A stretch of 64,000 bases of DNA from Oscillospiraceae bacterium (GCA_017545165.1 JAFWQQ010000017.1:80418-144417), one strand, 5' to 3'. Numbered from the stretch's first letter, positions 9,430-18,882 are shown. Numbers and translations: made by a program. Notes: a model not told the origin generated them from the sequence alone.

Positions 9430-9700
9430 CAAAAAATGATCCCCCTGTCCTTGCGGACAGAGGGCATTAAAATGCGGTACCACCTCTGGATCGCTTTCTC
9501 CTCACGAAGAAAGCCTCACGGAGTCTCAGGACTCCCGCGCTGTATCGGGCGCCCCCGTCGGGGCCTACTCACCTCTCCCGGCTTCAGCCCTGCCGCTCCG
9601 AACGGTACTTCACGCGCTCCCCTCTCCCCCTTTCACCGGCCGGGGGCTCTCTGTGCAGGAAAAAGTGCGCTACTTCTGTTCTTCCTCGCGTTTACCCGTG
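9430..9700 (-). promoter_or_regulatory. T-box leader (tyrosine) of the redox protein-tyrS unit
   Basis: On the minus strand the T-box sequence GGTGGTACCGCA (9473-9484) is followed by a terminator with stem CCTCTGTCC/GGACAGGGG and a TTTTTT run ending near 9431. The likely specifier is TAC at 9605-9607, placed before NNTTCGGAG exactly as GCC is in the alaS leader. This fits control by uncharged tRNA-Tyr. Confidence 0.92.
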
Positions 9701-9702
9701 CA

Positions 9703-9731
9703 TTATAACGATTCTGTCAAGCTCTGTCAAG
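9703..9731 (-). promoter_or_regulatory. Sigma-A promoter of the tyrosine T-box transcript
   Basis: On the minus strand TTGACA (9726-9731) is 17 bp from TATAAT (9703-9708), both consensus. The -35 box lies inside the last codons of recN. A second TTGACA in the spacer is too close to the -10 to be used. Confidence 0.9.
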
Positions 9732-11408
9732 TAGCTTTGTTTTATAGTTTTCCGCCGCCGCCAGCTGCTCCCCGGCGCTGGCCAGGGTGGTCAGCGTGAT
9801 ATTGTCGCCCCCATGGAGTCTGGCAAGCTCCGCCTTGCGGCCTTCCCGGTCCAGCTGACTGACGTCCGTATAAGTCCGTCCGCCCCGTTCCTCCTTGGCG
9901 ATCAGATAATGGCTGTCTGCCAAGGCGGCGATCTGGGGCAGGTGCGTCACGCACAGCACCTGCTTGCCTCTGGATACGGAGAACAGCTTCTCTCCCACCC
10001 GCTGGGCTGCGATACCGGAGACGCCGGTGTCGATCTCATCAAAAATCATGGTAGCCACTGGATCGTGCTCTGCAAAGACATTCTTCATGGCAAGCATGAT
10101 GCGGCTCAGCTCGCCGCCGGAGGCGATGCGGCTGATGCGTCCCAGCTCCTCGCCGGCGTTGGCGGACATGAGGAAGCGGATCTGGTCGGCGCCGTTTGCG
10201 TCAAAGCCAGGCTCTCCCTCCAGAGGCAGAAAGTCCACCGCGAAGCGCACCGAGGGCATGTTCAGCTCCCGCAGCTCCCTGACGATTCGCGCCTGCAGCT
10301 CCTCTGCCGTCGCCTTCCGTTTCTCCCGCAACAGCTCTGCGGCCCTGCGGCATTGCTTTTTCTGGGTCTCCAGCTCCCGCCGGAGCTTCTCGCTGCGCTC
10401 GTCGGCGTATTCGATCTGCTCCAGCCTTTCCCGGCACTCTTCCAGGTATGCAATCAGCGCTTCCTCGTCCCGGTTATACTTCCGCTCCAGCTTATTGAGC
10501 AGAGAGATGCGCTCCTCCAGCCGGTCATACTCCTCCGGAGAAAAGTCCAGTCCGTCCCGGAAATCCCGCAGGGTTTCCGCCGCGTCGGAGAGGGAAAAGG
10601 CCGCCTCATGAATGGCGGAGACGGCGCCCTCCAGCTCCGGCACCAGAGCCGCGGCCCTGCCGGCGTAATACTCCGCGTTCTGGGCCATCGATACGGCGTT
10701 TTCCTCGTCGGCATAGAGCAGGCGCAGGGCCTCGTCCAGAGCCTCGGTGAGCTTTTCGGAGTTTCGCAGCAGATCCCGGCGGGAAACCAGGCTCTCCTTC
10801 TCCCCCGCCTTCAGCTCCGCCCGCTCCAGCTCCGCGATCTGATAGCGCAGGCTCTCGCTGAGCCGCTCCTTCTCCACCTCGTCCATGTTGAGCTGCTCCA
10901 GCTCCCGGCGCAGAGCGCGGTAACGCTCATACTCTGTCCGATAAGCGGCAAGCTCCTTTTCCATGCCGCCGAAGCTGTCCAGATAGCCCATGTGCCGCCG
11001 CTCGTCCATGAGCTGGCGGCCGTCGTTCTGGCCGTGGATATCCACCAGCAGCGAAGCCAGATCCTTCAGCTGGGCAGCCGATACCGGCGTGCCGCAGACC
11101 CGGCAGCTGCTCTTGCCGTCGGAGAGGATCCGGCGCTGGAGGATCAGCTCCTCCTCGTGCTCGATGTCGTTCTCCCGAAGCCAGTCCTCGGTGCCGGCAA
11201 CGTCAAAAACCGCTGTGACCAGGGCCTTCTCCGCGCCCCGGCGCACCAGCTCCCGGCTGACCCGCTCGCCCAGCACGGCGCCGATGGCGTCGATGACGAT
11301 GGATTTGCCTGCGCCGGTCTCGCCGGTGAGGACGTTCAAACCCCGCTCAAAACGGATATCCGCCCGCTCGATCACCGCGATATTCTCGATGTGCAGCTCG
11401 TTCAGCAT
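9717..11408 (-). CDS. recN: DNA repair protein RecN
   Basis: RecN is an SMC-like ATPase that acts at double-strand breaks. The 563-residue protein has the N-terminal Walker A GETGAGKS at about 31-38 after the MLNELHIENIAVIERADI start typical of RecN, long coiled-coil arms through the middle, and a C-terminal SGGELSR signature and Walker B (MIFDEIDTGVSG). It is the last gene of the asp23-nusB-xse-ispA-dxs-tlyA-nadK operon, a common Firmicutes order, but the argR/ahrC gene that often lies between nadK and recN is missing here. The 12-bp gap to nadK supports co-transcription. Confidence 0.96.
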   Translation of the reverse strand: MLNELHIENIAVIERADIRFERGLNVLTGETGAGKSIVIDAIGAVLGERVSRELVRRGAEKALVTAVFDVAGTEDWLRENDIEHEEELILQRRILSDGKSSCRVCGTPVSAAQLKDLASLLVDIHGQNDGRQLMDERRHMGYLDSFGGMEKELAAYRTEYERYRALRRELEQLNMDEVEKERLSESLRYQIAELERAELKAGEKESLVSRRDLLRNSEKLTEALDEALRLLYADEENAVSMAQNAEYYAGRAAALVPELEGAVSAIHEAAFSLSDAAETLRDFRDGLDFSPEEYDRLEERISLLNKLERKYNRDEEALIAYLEECRERLEQIEYADERSEKLRRELETQKKQCRRAAELLREKRKATAEELQARIVRELRELNMPSVRFAVDFLPLEGEPGFDANGADQIRFLMSANAGEELGRISRIASGGELSRIMLAMKNVFAEHDPVATMIFDEIDTGVSGIAAQRVGEKLFSVSRGKQVLCVTHLPQIAALADSHYLIAKEERGGRTYTDVSQLDREGRKAELARLHGGDNITLTTLASAGEQLAAAENYKTKLLDRA

Positions 11409-11420
11409 GGCACAGCCTCT

Positions 11421-12266
11421 TTATCTCAGCTTTTCGTATGCGATCTCGTAAAAACTCTTCAGGCCCAGATCCGCCATCAGCGTCTGGTGGGGCGAGCGGC
11501 GGACGATGACCTCGTCCCCTCCCGCCAGATCCGCAACGGAGATGCCGTCCACCGCCAGATAGGCCCGGCGTCCGTGGAGCCGCTCCGCCGTGACACGCAC
11601 CGTCCTCTGGGGATCCAGCACAAAGGTCCGGGCTCCCATCACATGGGGGCAGATGGGGCTGATGATGATGTTCTCCGCCTCCGGCTCCACGATGGGACCG
11701 CCGGCGGACATGGAATAACCTGTCGAGCCGGTGGGGCTGGAGAGGATGATCCCGTCGCCGGAGAACTGGGAGACCCGTTCGCCGTTGCAATAGGTAGTCA
11801 TGCCGATGCAGTCTCCATAGCCGTGGAGTACGATATCGTTCAGCGCATGATCCCGGCAGATCACCTGGCCGTTGCGCTGCAGTTCCACCTCCAGCATCAT
11901 CCTCTTGGAGAGCCGATACTCGCCTCGGGCTGCCTGGACGATCTTGTCCAGATCCTCCGGCTCCAGATTGGCCATAAAGCCCTTGGTCCCGAGATTCACG
12001 CCCAGCAAGGGGACGGCCTGGGCCCGCAGCTGCCGCACCACCGAGAGGATGGTGCCGTCACCGCCGATGACGATGGCCAGGGTACAGTCCGCCGCGATGT
12101 CTGTGATCTTCCGATAAGTAAGATCCGAGGGCAGCGCCTCCGGCTCATCGTCGGCAAAGAAAGGACAGATGACGGTCTCAAAGCCGGCCTCCGCCAGCAT
12201 CGCGCAGCACCTGCGGCTGATGTTCAGATCCAGATCCCGAAAAGGATTGGGGCATACAGCGATCAT
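11421..12266 (-). CDS. nadK: NAD kinase
   Basis: NadK phosphorylates NAD to NADP. The 281-residue protein has the GGDGT motif (VIGGDGTILSVVR, about residues 70-82) and the NE/D-rich and glycine-rich SSPTGSTGYSMSAGGPIV segment conserved in NAD kinases. The stop of tlyA overlaps its start by four bases, which indicates coupling. It lies between tlyA and recN as in many Clostridia. Confidence 0.95.
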   Translation of the reverse strand: MIAVCPNPFRDLDLNISRRCCAMLAEAGFETVICPFFADDEPEALPSDLTYRKITDIAADCTLAIVIGGDGTILSVVRQLRAQAVPLLGVNLGTKGFMANLEPEDLDKIVQAARGEYRLSKRMMLEVELQRNGQVICRDHALNDIVLHGYGDCIGMTTYCNGERVSQFSGDGIILSSPTGSTGYSMSAGGPIVEPEAENIIISPICPHVMGARTFVLDPQRTVRVTAERLHGRRAYLAVDGISVADLAGGDEVIVRRSPHQTLMADLGLKSFYEIAYEKLR

Positions 12267-13075
12267 GGGGATTCCCTCCTTCCAAATGCCTCGTGTGAGG
12301 CCTTTACCACAGCCCCCGCGTCTACGGCAGCCGAGGGGTAGTCACCGTTTTTCAAGTGGCAGATGTATTCGATATTGCCCTCCGGTCCGCGGATGGGCGA
12401 ATAGTCCAGACCCATCACGGAAAAACCGATACTTGGCGCGAAATCCAGGATCCCCCGAACCACTTCCTCGTGGACGGCGGGGTCCCGCACCACGCCCTTT
12501 TTGCCGACCTCTTCCCGGCCGGCCTCGAACTGGGGCTTGATAAGGCAAATATAGTCGGCTCCCGGCTTCAGCAGCTGCTTGACGGCGGGGAGCACCAGGC
12601 GGATGGAGATGAAGGACACGTCCATGACCGCCAGATCCAGCGCCTCCGGGATCTGCTCCCGGGTGATATAGCGCAGATTGGTGCGCTCCAGATTCACCAC
12701 CCGCTCATCGGTCCGCAGCTTCCAGGCCAGCTGGCCGTAGCCCACGTCCACGGCGTAGACCTTCTTCGCACCGTGCTGCAGCAGCACGTCGGTAAAGCCG
12801 CCGGTGGAGGCGCCGCAATCGATGCAGACCTTCCCGGCAGGGTCCACAGGAAAAACCTTCAATGCCTTATCCAGCTTGAAGCCGCCCCGACTCACGAAAG
12901 GCAGGGCCTCGCCCCGCACCTCGATCTTCGCCTCCGGGTCCACGGGCATGCCGGGCTTGTCCGCCTTCTGGCCGTTCACATAAACCAGCCCGCTCATCAC
13001 CGTGGTCTTGGCCCGCTCCCGGCTCTCTGCCAGGCCCAGGTCGAAAACAAGCTGATCCAAACGAAGCTTTTTCAT
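12263..13075 (-). CDS. tlyA: TlyA family rRNA (cytidine-2'-O)-methyltransferase
   Basis: This 270-residue protein has an N-terminal S4 RNA-binding domain (LRLDQLVFDLGLAESRERAKT) and a C-terminal Rossmann methyltransferase domain with the SAM motif DCGASTGGFTDVLLQHGA. Homologues 2'-O-methylate 16S/23S rRNA cytidines; older annotation as haemolysin is misleading. It overlaps both dxs and nadK by four bases, so it is firmly inside the operon. Which rRNA positions are modified cannot be told. Confidence 0.93.
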   Translation of the reverse strand: MKKLRLDQLVFDLGLAESRERAKTTVMSGLVYVNGQKADKPGMPVDPEAKIEVRGEALPFVSRGGFKLDKALKVFPVDPAGKVCIDCGASTGGFTDVLLQHGAKKVYAVDVGYGQLAWKLRTDERVVNLERTNLRYITREQIPEALDLAVMDVSFISIRLVLPAVKQLLKPGADYICLIKPQFEAGREEVGKKGVVRDPAVHEEVVRGILDFAPSIGFSVMGLDYSPIRGPEGNIEYICHLKNGDYPSAAVDAGAVVKASHEAFGRRESP

Positions 13076-14925
13076 GCCTGCTCGTTTCCCTTCTCACAAA
13101 GGGCCTTGGCCGCGGCTGCAATCGACGCCGCGTCGATCCCGGCGTCCCGCATCAGCAGGGCTCGATCCCCATGGGCGACGATCCCCTTGCCCAGGTTCAG
13201 CAGTCTGGCGCCCCGCAGCGGGATCTCCCGCTCAGCCGCCTGGCTGATCAGCTTTTCGCCCAGGCAGCCCTCGGCGCAGACTTCCTCCGCGGCGACCAGA
13301 CGCCCGGTTTTTCTGAGAGAAGCCAGAGCCAGTTCCCATGGCTGATCGGAAATCCGGTTGATCTTCACGATCTCGGCCCGGACCCCCTGCTCTTCCAGCA
13401 GCCTGGCCGCTTTGAGTACCTCGTTGACCATGATGCCGCAGCACAGCAGCGTCACGTCCCTGCCCTCCCGCAGGATCTGCTCCGACTCTGTGCATGCCTC
13501 CCGATACTCGCCCTCCCCGCCCCGGGGATAGCGGATCGCAACGGGACCCTTGATTTCAAAGAGCGCCTGTTCCAGCTGCGCGCGCAGCTCCGCAAAGGAG
13601 GCGGGGCACAGGATCGTCATTCCCGGCACCATGCTGAGATAGGCGATATCAAAGATGCCGTGATGGGTCTCTCCGTCGCTGCCGACGATACCGGCCCGGT
13701 CCACCGCGAAAACCGCGTGCAGCCCCTGCAGGGCTATGTCGTGGATCAGCATGTCAAAGCCCCGCTGCAGGAAGCTGGAGTACACGGCAAAAACCGGGAG
13801 AGCTCCCTGCTTGGCAAGGCCCGCCGCGAAGGAGGTGGCGTGGCCCTCAGCGATGCCAGCGTCTACGAAACGGCGGGGGCAGCGCTGGGCAAAATAGTCC
13901 AGCCCGGTGCCGGAGGCCATGGCGGCGGTGATGCCCACGATCCGCCCGTCCTTCTGCGAGAATTCCCAGAGGCTCTTGCCGAAGGCCTCGGAGAAGCAGG
14001 GGCCGCTGCTGAGGATCTCCCCGGTCTTGGGATCGAAGGGCCCCACGCCGTGATAGAGCTCGGGATGCTCCTCCGCATAGCCGACGCCCTTGCCCTTTTT
14101 GGTCAGCACGTGGACCAGCACCGGCCGCCTCATATCCCTCGCCCAGCGGAGCACATTCTCCAGCTGGCGGACGTCGTGCCCGTCCACCGGGCCCATATAG
14201 TCCAGGCCGATGGCGCTGAGCATGTTGTCCGGCAGGATCTTGGACTTGACCCATTCCTTCACGTTGTGGTTGAAGCGATATACCGGCTGAACCTTCGTAA
14301 AGACGTCCCGGTAGATCCGCTTGAATTCAAAATATCCCGGTTTGACCCGCAATTTCTGCAGCAGGCTCGCCATGCCTCCCACATTCGGGTCGATGGACAT
14401 GTTGTTGTCATTCAGAATAATGACCATAGGCTCGCCGCTGGCGGCGGCCGCAGTCAGACCCTCATAGGCAAGGCCGCCGGTGAGGGCGCCGTCGCCGATC
14501 AGGGCGACCACGTCATAATCCTGGTTCAGCAGGGTCCTGGCTTTTGCCATGCCCAGGGCCACGGACACGGAGTTGGAGGCGTGGCCGGCCACAAAGGCGT
14601 CGTCCTCCGCTTCGCAGGGCTTGGGGAAGCCCGAAAGACCCTTGTACTGGCGCAGGGAATCAAAACGCGCCCGCCGCCCTGTCAGGATCTTGTGGATATA
14701 GCTCTGATGGCCCACGTCGAATACGACGCGGTCTTTTTTGGTATCGTAGACCCGGTGCAGGGCCACGCTGAGCTCCACAGCGCCCAGGTTGGAAGCCAGA
14801 TGCCCGCCGGTCTTGGACACGCTCTGCACCAAAAAGTCCCGCAGCTCGCCGCACAGAGGCTCCAGAGCCTCCTCCGGCAAGCGCTTTACGTCATCCGAGC
14901 AGTTGATCGTCTCTAATATACTCAA
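13072..14925 (-). CDS. dxs: 1-deoxy-D-xylulose-5-phosphate synthase
   Basis: DXS condenses pyruvate and glyceraldehyde 3-phosphate, the first step of the MEP isoprenoid pathway. The 617-residue protein has the thiamine diphosphate motif GDGALTGG...NDNN (about residues 142-185), the conserved HGVGPFD loop, and the transketolase-like pyrimidine domain with FAVDRAGIVGSDGETHHG. It lies directly after ispA, so the precursor and prenyl chain enzymes are made together. Its stop overlaps tlyA. Confidence 0.97.
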   Translation of the reverse strand: MSILETINCSDDVKRLPEEALEPLCGELRDFLVQSVSKTGGHLASNLGAVELSVALHRVYDTKKDRVVFDVGHQSYIHKILTGRRARFDSLRQYKGLSGFPKPCEAEDDAFVAGHASNSVSVALGMAKARTLLNQDYDVVALIGDGALTGGLAYEGLTAAAASGEPMVIILNDNNMSIDPNVGGMASLLQKLRVKPGYFEFKRIYRDVFTKVQPVYRFNHNVKEWVKSKILPDNMLSAIGLDYMGPVDGHDVRQLENVLRWARDMRRPVLVHVLTKKGKGVGYAEEHPELYHGVGPFDPKTGEILSSGPCFSEAFGKSLWEFSQKDGRIVGITAAMASGTGLDYFAQRCPRRFVDAGIAEGHATSFAAGLAKQGALPVFAVYSSFLQRGFDMLIHDIALQGLHAVFAVDRAGIVGSDGETHHGIFDIAYLSMVPGMTILCPASFAELRAQLEQALFEIKGPVAIRYPRGGEGEYREACTESEQILREGRDVTLLCCGIMVNEVLKAARLLEEQGVRAEIVKINRISDQPWELALASLRKTGRLVAAEEVCAEGCLGEKLISQAAEREIPLRGARLLNLGKGIVAHGDRALLMRDAGIDAASIAAAAKALCEKGNEQA

Positions 14926-14949
14926 AACAAAACCTCATTTCGGTTTTCG

Positions 14950-15819
14950 TCAGTTTCTCCTTACCGCCATGGAATCAGCCAGAGCGTTGAGGAAAGCGCA
15001 GTCCGCAAACTGGCCCTCCAGGGCATTCTTGGCCGCGGCGGTCAGGCGCTCCACCAGTTGACTGCAGCGATCCTCCCCGTACAGAGCCATATAGGTGTTT
15101 TTCTGTTCCTCCCGGTCGGAGCCGATGGGCTTGCCAAGCTCCGCCTCGGTGCTGAGCACATCCAGCATATCGTCCCGGATCTGGAAGGCGGCGCCAAGAG
15201 CCGCGCCGTAACGAGCGGCGGCCTCCTCCTGCTCGGAGCTTCCTCCTGCGGCGGCAACGCCCATCAGGCAGGCGGCGGTGAGCAGGGCGCCGGTCTTGCG
15301 GCTGTTGATCTCGTCCAGCCCCTCGGCGTCCAGCTGCTTTCCCTCGGCCAGCATGTCCAGATACTGGCCCCCGCACATGCCGTCCAGGCCCACGGCGTTG
15401 GCCAGGTGCATGGCGCAGCGGGCCCGGCGCTCTGCAGGCAGCTCGCTGCGCAGGATGGTCCCGAAGGCCTCGGCCTGCAAAGCGTCTCCGGCCAGGGTAG
15501 CGGTGCACTCCCCGTAAACCACGTGGTTGGTGGGCATGCCCCGGCGCAGCTCGTCGTTATCCATGCAGGGCAGATCGTCGTGGATCAGGCTGTAGGTATG
15601 CAGCATCTCAATGGCGCAGGCCACCGGCAGGGCGGTCTGGGGATCGCCGCCGGACACCCGGCAGAACTCCAGCACCAGCATGGGCCGCACCCGCTTGCCC
15701 CCGGCCAGGAGACTGTAGCGCATGGCCTCGGCCAGACCGCGAATGGGATAGTCCTCTTCGCTGAGAAACTGCTCGGCAAGCGCCTTGTCTACGATTTCTT
15801 TGTATTCCTTCGCGGTCAT
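14950..15819 (-). CDS. ispA: Short-chain polyprenyl (geranyl/farnesyl) diphosphate synthase
   Basis: This enzyme condenses dimethylallyl and isopentenyl diphosphates into a short prenyl diphosphate. The 289-residue protein has the first Asp-rich motif HDDLPCMDND and the second in FQIRDDMLD, with the extra residues between aspartates typical of bacterial FPP synthases. ATG 15817-15819 (MTAKEYKE) was chosen over an upstream TTG, since the ATG begins one base after the xseB stop. It is the gene between xseB and dxs in the usual Firmicutes order. Confidence 0.93.
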   Translation of the reverse strand: MTAKEYKEIVDKALAEQFLSEEDYPIRGLAEAMRYSLLAGGKRVRPMLVLEFCRVSGGDPQTALPVACAIEMLHTYSLIHDDLPCMDNDELRRGMPTNHVVYGECTATLAGDALQAEAFGTILRSELPAERRARCAMHLANAVGLDGMCGGQYLDMLAEGKQLDAEGLDEINSRKTGALLTAACLMGVAAAGGSSEQEEAAARYGAALGAAFQIRDDMLDVLSTEAELGKPIGSDREEQKNTYMALYGEDRCSQLVERLTAAAKNALEGQFADCAFLNALADSMAVRRN

Positions 15820-15820
15820 A

Positions 15821-16051
15821 TCAGGTCTCGTCCTCAAAGGGCAGCTCTTCCGGCTGCCGGTCCGCGCCCTTGCGCAGCTTCACGACCTTCTGCTCCGCCT
15901 CCTCCAGCATTTTGCTGCAGTCGGTGAGCAGTCCGGTCCCCTCTTCAAAAAGCGCCAGGGAATCGCTCAGAGGCAGATCCCCCTTCTCCAGATGGCGGAC
16001 GATCTCGTCCAGCCGGGAGAGCTTCTGTTCAAAACTCTTTGTTTCCGCCAT
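15821..16051 (-). CDS. xseB: Exodeoxyribonuclease VII small subunit
   Basis: XseB pairs with XseA in a nuclease that degrades single-stranded DNA. The 76-residue helical protein has the family pattern FEQKLSRLDEIVRHLEKGDLPL...LFEEG. The ATG at 16049-16051 follows AGGAG at good spacing; an upstream in-frame ATG lies deeper inside xseA. The start overlaps the end of xseA by 23 bp. Confidence 0.94.
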   Translation of the reverse strand: MAETKSFEQKLSRLDEIVRHLEKGDLPLSDSLALFEEGTGLLTDCSKMLEEAEQKVVKLRKGADRQPEELPFEDET

Positions 16052-17261
16052 GTTCTTCTCCTTCTTCCACATGCTCCACCAGGCACTCGGCCTGTCCGTC
16101 GCTGAAACGCAGCCGCAGCCGGTCCCCGGCGGAAATGTCCCGCACGCTCTTCACGGTCTCGCCCCGGCTATTCATACTCACAGTGTAGCCCCGGGACAGC
16201 ACCCGCAGCGGACTCATGGCGTCCAGCGCGGCGCCCAGCTTCACAAAGCGCTGGCGCTTACCGGACAGTTGCCGCTCCTGGGCCGCCAGCAGCCTGTCCC
16301 GAAAACGGTCCAGATCCATGCGGCGGTTATCCAGATAGACCTCCGGGTCCGTCAGCACCCGCTTGCTCCGCAGAGACTCCAGCCTCTGTCCGAGGGACTT
16401 CAGCTGCTTCTCCATGGCCTGACGGGAGCGGATGGCGTAGCCCTCCAGCGTATCCCGCATCTCATTCTTGTCCGGCACGGCGATCTCTGCCGCGTTGGAG
16501 GGGGTTGAGGCCCGCCGATCCGCCACATAGTCCGAAATGCAGACGTCCGGCTCGTGGCCCACGGCGGAGATCACGGGGATCCGGGAGGCGTAGATGGCCC
16601 GGGCCACCCGCTCGTCATTGAAGGCCCACAAGTCCTCCAGAGAGCCGCCGCCCCGCCCGGTAATGATGAGATCCGCCACCTGAAACTCGTTGGCGTAGCG
16701 GATGGCCCCGGCGATTTCCGGCGGCGCCTCCACGCCCTGGACCCGAACCGGCAGCAGAATCAGCTTGCTCATGGGCCAGCGCTGGCCCAGGATACGGATC
16801 ATGTCGTGCACGGCGGCGCCGGCGGAGGAGGTGATGATGGCGATGCGCTTCGGAAAGGCCGGGAGAGGCTTTTTGCGAGCCGGATCGAAGAGGCCCTCCT
16901 GGCTCAGCTTCGCCTTCAGCTGCTCAAAGGCCACCTGCAGGTCGCCGGCCCCCTCGGGCATCAGCGCGCTGCAGGTGAGCTGATAGACCCCGTCCCGCAG
17001 ATAGACGCCCACTCGCCCGAAGGCGGTGACGCACATGCCGTTGTCCGGCCGGAAGCGCAGCTTGACGGCGTTGTACTTGAACATCACGCATTTCAGGCTG
17101 CTCTCCGCGTCCTTCAGGGTAAAATAGTGGTGCCCCGAGGGATAGACCTTGTAATTGGAGATCTCCCCCCGCACGCACAGGTCCAGCAGGCGCGGATCTT
17201 CGTCCATCCGGGACTTGATATAGCTGTTCAGCTCCGTAACACTGAGCGCCTGTCTCTCCAT
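16029..17261 (-). CDS. xseA: Exodeoxyribonuclease VII large subunit
   Basis: This is the catalytic subunit of exonuclease VII. The 410-residue protein has the N-terminal OB-fold (VTELNSYIKSRMDEDPRLLDLCVRGEISN), the catalytic core with ITSSAGAAVHDMI, the GRGGGSLEDLWAFN segment and SAVGHEPD, then the coiled-coil region that binds XseB. It is three bases downstream of nusB and overlaps xseB, consistent with operon expression. Confidence 0.96.
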   Translation of the reverse strand: MERQALSVTELNSYIKSRMDEDPRLLDLCVRGEISNYKVYPSGHHYFTLKDAESSLKCVMFKYNAVKLRFRPDNGMCVTAFGRVGVYLRDGVYQLTCSALMPEGAGDLQVAFEQLKAKLSQEGLFDPARKKPLPAFPKRIAIITSSAGAAVHDMIRILGQRWPMSKLILLPVRVQGVEAPPEIAGAIRYANEFQVADLIITGRGGGSLEDLWAFNDERVARAIYASRIPVISAVGHEPDVCISDYVADRRASTPSNAAEIAVPDKNEMRDTLEGYAIRSRQAMEKQLKSLGQRLESLRSKRVLTDPEVYLDNRRMDLDRFRDRLLAAQERQLSGKRQRFVKLGAALDAMSPLRVLSRGYTVSMNSRGETVKSVRDISAGDRLRLRFSDGQAECLVEHVEEGEEHGGNKEF

Positions 17262-17264
17262 GGC

Positions 17265-17726
17265 TCACTCCTGCTCCGCTGTCGGAAACTCTCCCCGCAT
17301 GAAGCCGCCCAGGACCCCGTTGACAAAGGCCACGGTGTCCGGATCGTCGTAATTCTTGTCCAGCTCCACTGCCTCGTTGATAGCGGCGGCGTTGGGCACA
17401 TCCTCCATATACAGGATCTCGCAGACAGCGCAGCGCATCACGGCCAGGGCGGTGCGGGAGATGCGCTCCAGCTTCCAGCCCCGGGCGTAGCGCTCGATAT
17501 AGCCGTCGATCTCGCTGCGGTTTTCCGCGATGAGCCCGGTCAGCTTCCGGATATACTCCAGCGAATTCTCGTCGGGATACTCCGCGCAGAGCTCCTGCTC
17601 CGCGGCCAGGGTCTCATAGTGCTCCCGGTCGAAAAAGCGCTCCAGCAGCTCCGCAGGCTCGGCGCCGCCGGCCGCGGCGGCAAAGCTGAGCTGGATCGCC
17701 AGCTCTCTGGCGGCCGTTCTCTTCAT
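17265..17726 (-). CDS. nusB: Transcription antitermination protein NusB
   Basis: NusB binds boxA RNA with S10 and supports rRNA antitermination. The 153-residue all-helical protein has the family signature in the C-terminal half (LERISRTALAVMRCAVCEI...AINEAVELDKNY...FVNGVLGG). The ATG 17724-17726 was chosen because GGAGGGAAAGAAA lies directly upstream; an earlier in-frame ATG would be part of that ribosome binding region. Confidence 0.94.
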   Translation of the reverse strand: MKRTAARELAIQLSFAAAAGGAEPAELLERFFDREHYETLAAEQELCAEYPDENSLEYIRKLTGLIAENRSEIDGYIERYARGWKLERISRTALAVMRCAVCEILYMEDVPNAAAINEAVELDKNYDDPDTVAFVNGVLGGFMRGEFPTAEQE

Positions 17727-17743
17727 TTTCTTTCCCTCCAAGC

Positions 17744-18106
17744 TCACTTGTCGAAGGCGATGCCTGTGACGTGGACGTTGACTTCCACCTTCTCCAGACC
17801 GGTGGTGGCCTGCACAGCGGCCAGGACCTTCTCCTGCACCGCGCGAGCGACCTTCACCACACTGTTCCCGTAAGAAATCGTGATAATAGTGTCCACAATC
17901 ACCTTTTCTTCAGCGAACTGAACCTTCACGCCCTTGCTCAGGGTGCGGATGCCCAGCAACTCCGAGATCTCGGCTCCGGCGGTGTTGGCAAGCCCCGCAA
18001 CACCCTCAACCTCCAGAACGGCGTTGCGCACCATCCCGGCGATCACGTCCTCGGAGATGTTGATGCTGCCGTTTTCCTCACGGCAGGTAATATAGTTTTC
18101 ACCCAT
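17744..18106 (-). CDS. Asp23/Gls24 family envelope stress response protein
   Basis: This 120-residue protein has the Asp23/Gls24 pattern: ISEDVIAGMVRNAVLEVEGVAGL at the N-terminal half and the strand pair ending in VEKVEVNVHVTGI. Homologues upstream of nusB (YqhY-type) are membrane-associated and linked to fatty acid synthesis or cell envelope stress. The ATG at 18104-18106 follows GGAGGGAATACC. It is the first gene of the long operon that runs to recN. Confidence 0.9.
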   Translation of the reverse strand: MGENYITCREENGSINISEDVIAGMVRNAVLEVEGVAGLANTAGAEISELLGIRTLSKGVKVQFAEEKVIVDTIITISYGNSVVKVARAVQEKVLAAVQATTGLEKVEVNVHVTGIAFDK

Positions 18107-18251
18107 GGTATTCCCTCCTGAAAGAAGCTGCAAAAACTCGCTGAATCTCGGCTTTCGCAGCTGATAGCTTCATTTGCTCAAATGAATTCAGAGTATTTTA
18201 CCATAGAATGCATAAAAAAGGAAGTGCCAATTCTCAAATATCTTGCAGGCA

Positions 18252-18284
18252 ACAGAAAAACCCGGCCTTCCTCAGCCGGGTTTC
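18252..18284 (-). terminator. Intrinsic terminator after spoIIIAH
   Basis: On the minus strand AACCCGGC/GCCGGGTT closes an 8-base loop and runs into TTTTTCTG. It ends the spoIIIA operon and separates it from the asp23-nusB unit. Confidence 0.88.
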
Positions 18285-18342
18285 CTGGTCATTCTCCTGT
18301 TGCTGCTCTCTCTTGCTATGTTCCGCGGTGGAAGCGCCCCTT

Positions 18343-18882
18343 TCAGCCCCGCACTTCGATGATGCTGAGCTGAGAAGCCTCGTACTCCGTCTCTCTGCAC
18401 ACGATATCCGTGATCCGGGCCACGGCCTCCTCGCTGAGGCCCTCCGAGGGAGCCGGTACGGCAACCGTGATCCCCCCGCCGCCCATGTATACGACGCAGT
18501 CCGTGAAGCCCTTCGCGATCAGGAGGTTTTCCACCTGAGATTCCTTCATGGAGCTTGTAGCCATGGAGCTGATGGCGTTCATCGCTCCGTCGATGGTCTC
18601 CTGGGACGCCGCCTCAGAGGAGGCCGCGGTCTGCAAGAGCGCAAGGGCCTCGTCTCTGGAGGTCTGTCTGGTGAGTCTTGCCTCGGCGAAATAGGCCGTT
18701 GCGCCGGTGGCTACTGCCTGGGCATAGGCTGCGTCCGCAGCGCTGCGGGCCTCATCCATGGCCTGCACCATCTCCGCGTCCGGCTTTCCCCATCTTTGGT
18801 TGTAGGTCCAGTTCAGCGACACCGCCGCGCACACGAACAACAATACGGCGATCATGGTGATATTGCGTTTCCTGTTCTTCAT
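18343..18882 (-). CDS. spoIIIAH: Stage III sporulation protein AH
   Basis: SpoIIIAH lies in the mother-cell membrane and binds forespore SpoIIQ to form the channel that keeps the engulfed forespore alive. The 179-residue protein has a short cytoplasmic N-terminus, one transmembrane helix at about 9-26, a linker with many alanines, and a C-terminal ring-forming domain related to YscJ/FliF (KGFTDCVVYMGGGGITVAV). It is the last gene of the eight-gene operon. Confidence 0.94.
   Translation of the reverse strand: MKNRKRNITMIAVLLFVCAAVSLNWTYNQRWGKPDAEMVQAMDEARSAADAAYAQAVATGATAYFAEARLTRQTSRDEALALLQTAASSEAASQETIDGAMNAISSMATSSMKESQVENLLIAKGFTDCVVYMGGGGITVAVPAPSEGLSEEAVARITDIVCRETEYEASQLSIIEVRG

Noticed and set aside
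9813-12341. An open frame of about 842 codons on the plus strand, antisense to recN and nadK
   Set aside because: It is a shadow of GC-rich coding on the other strand. It has no recognisable domain and is crossed by well-identified genes with ribosome binding sites.
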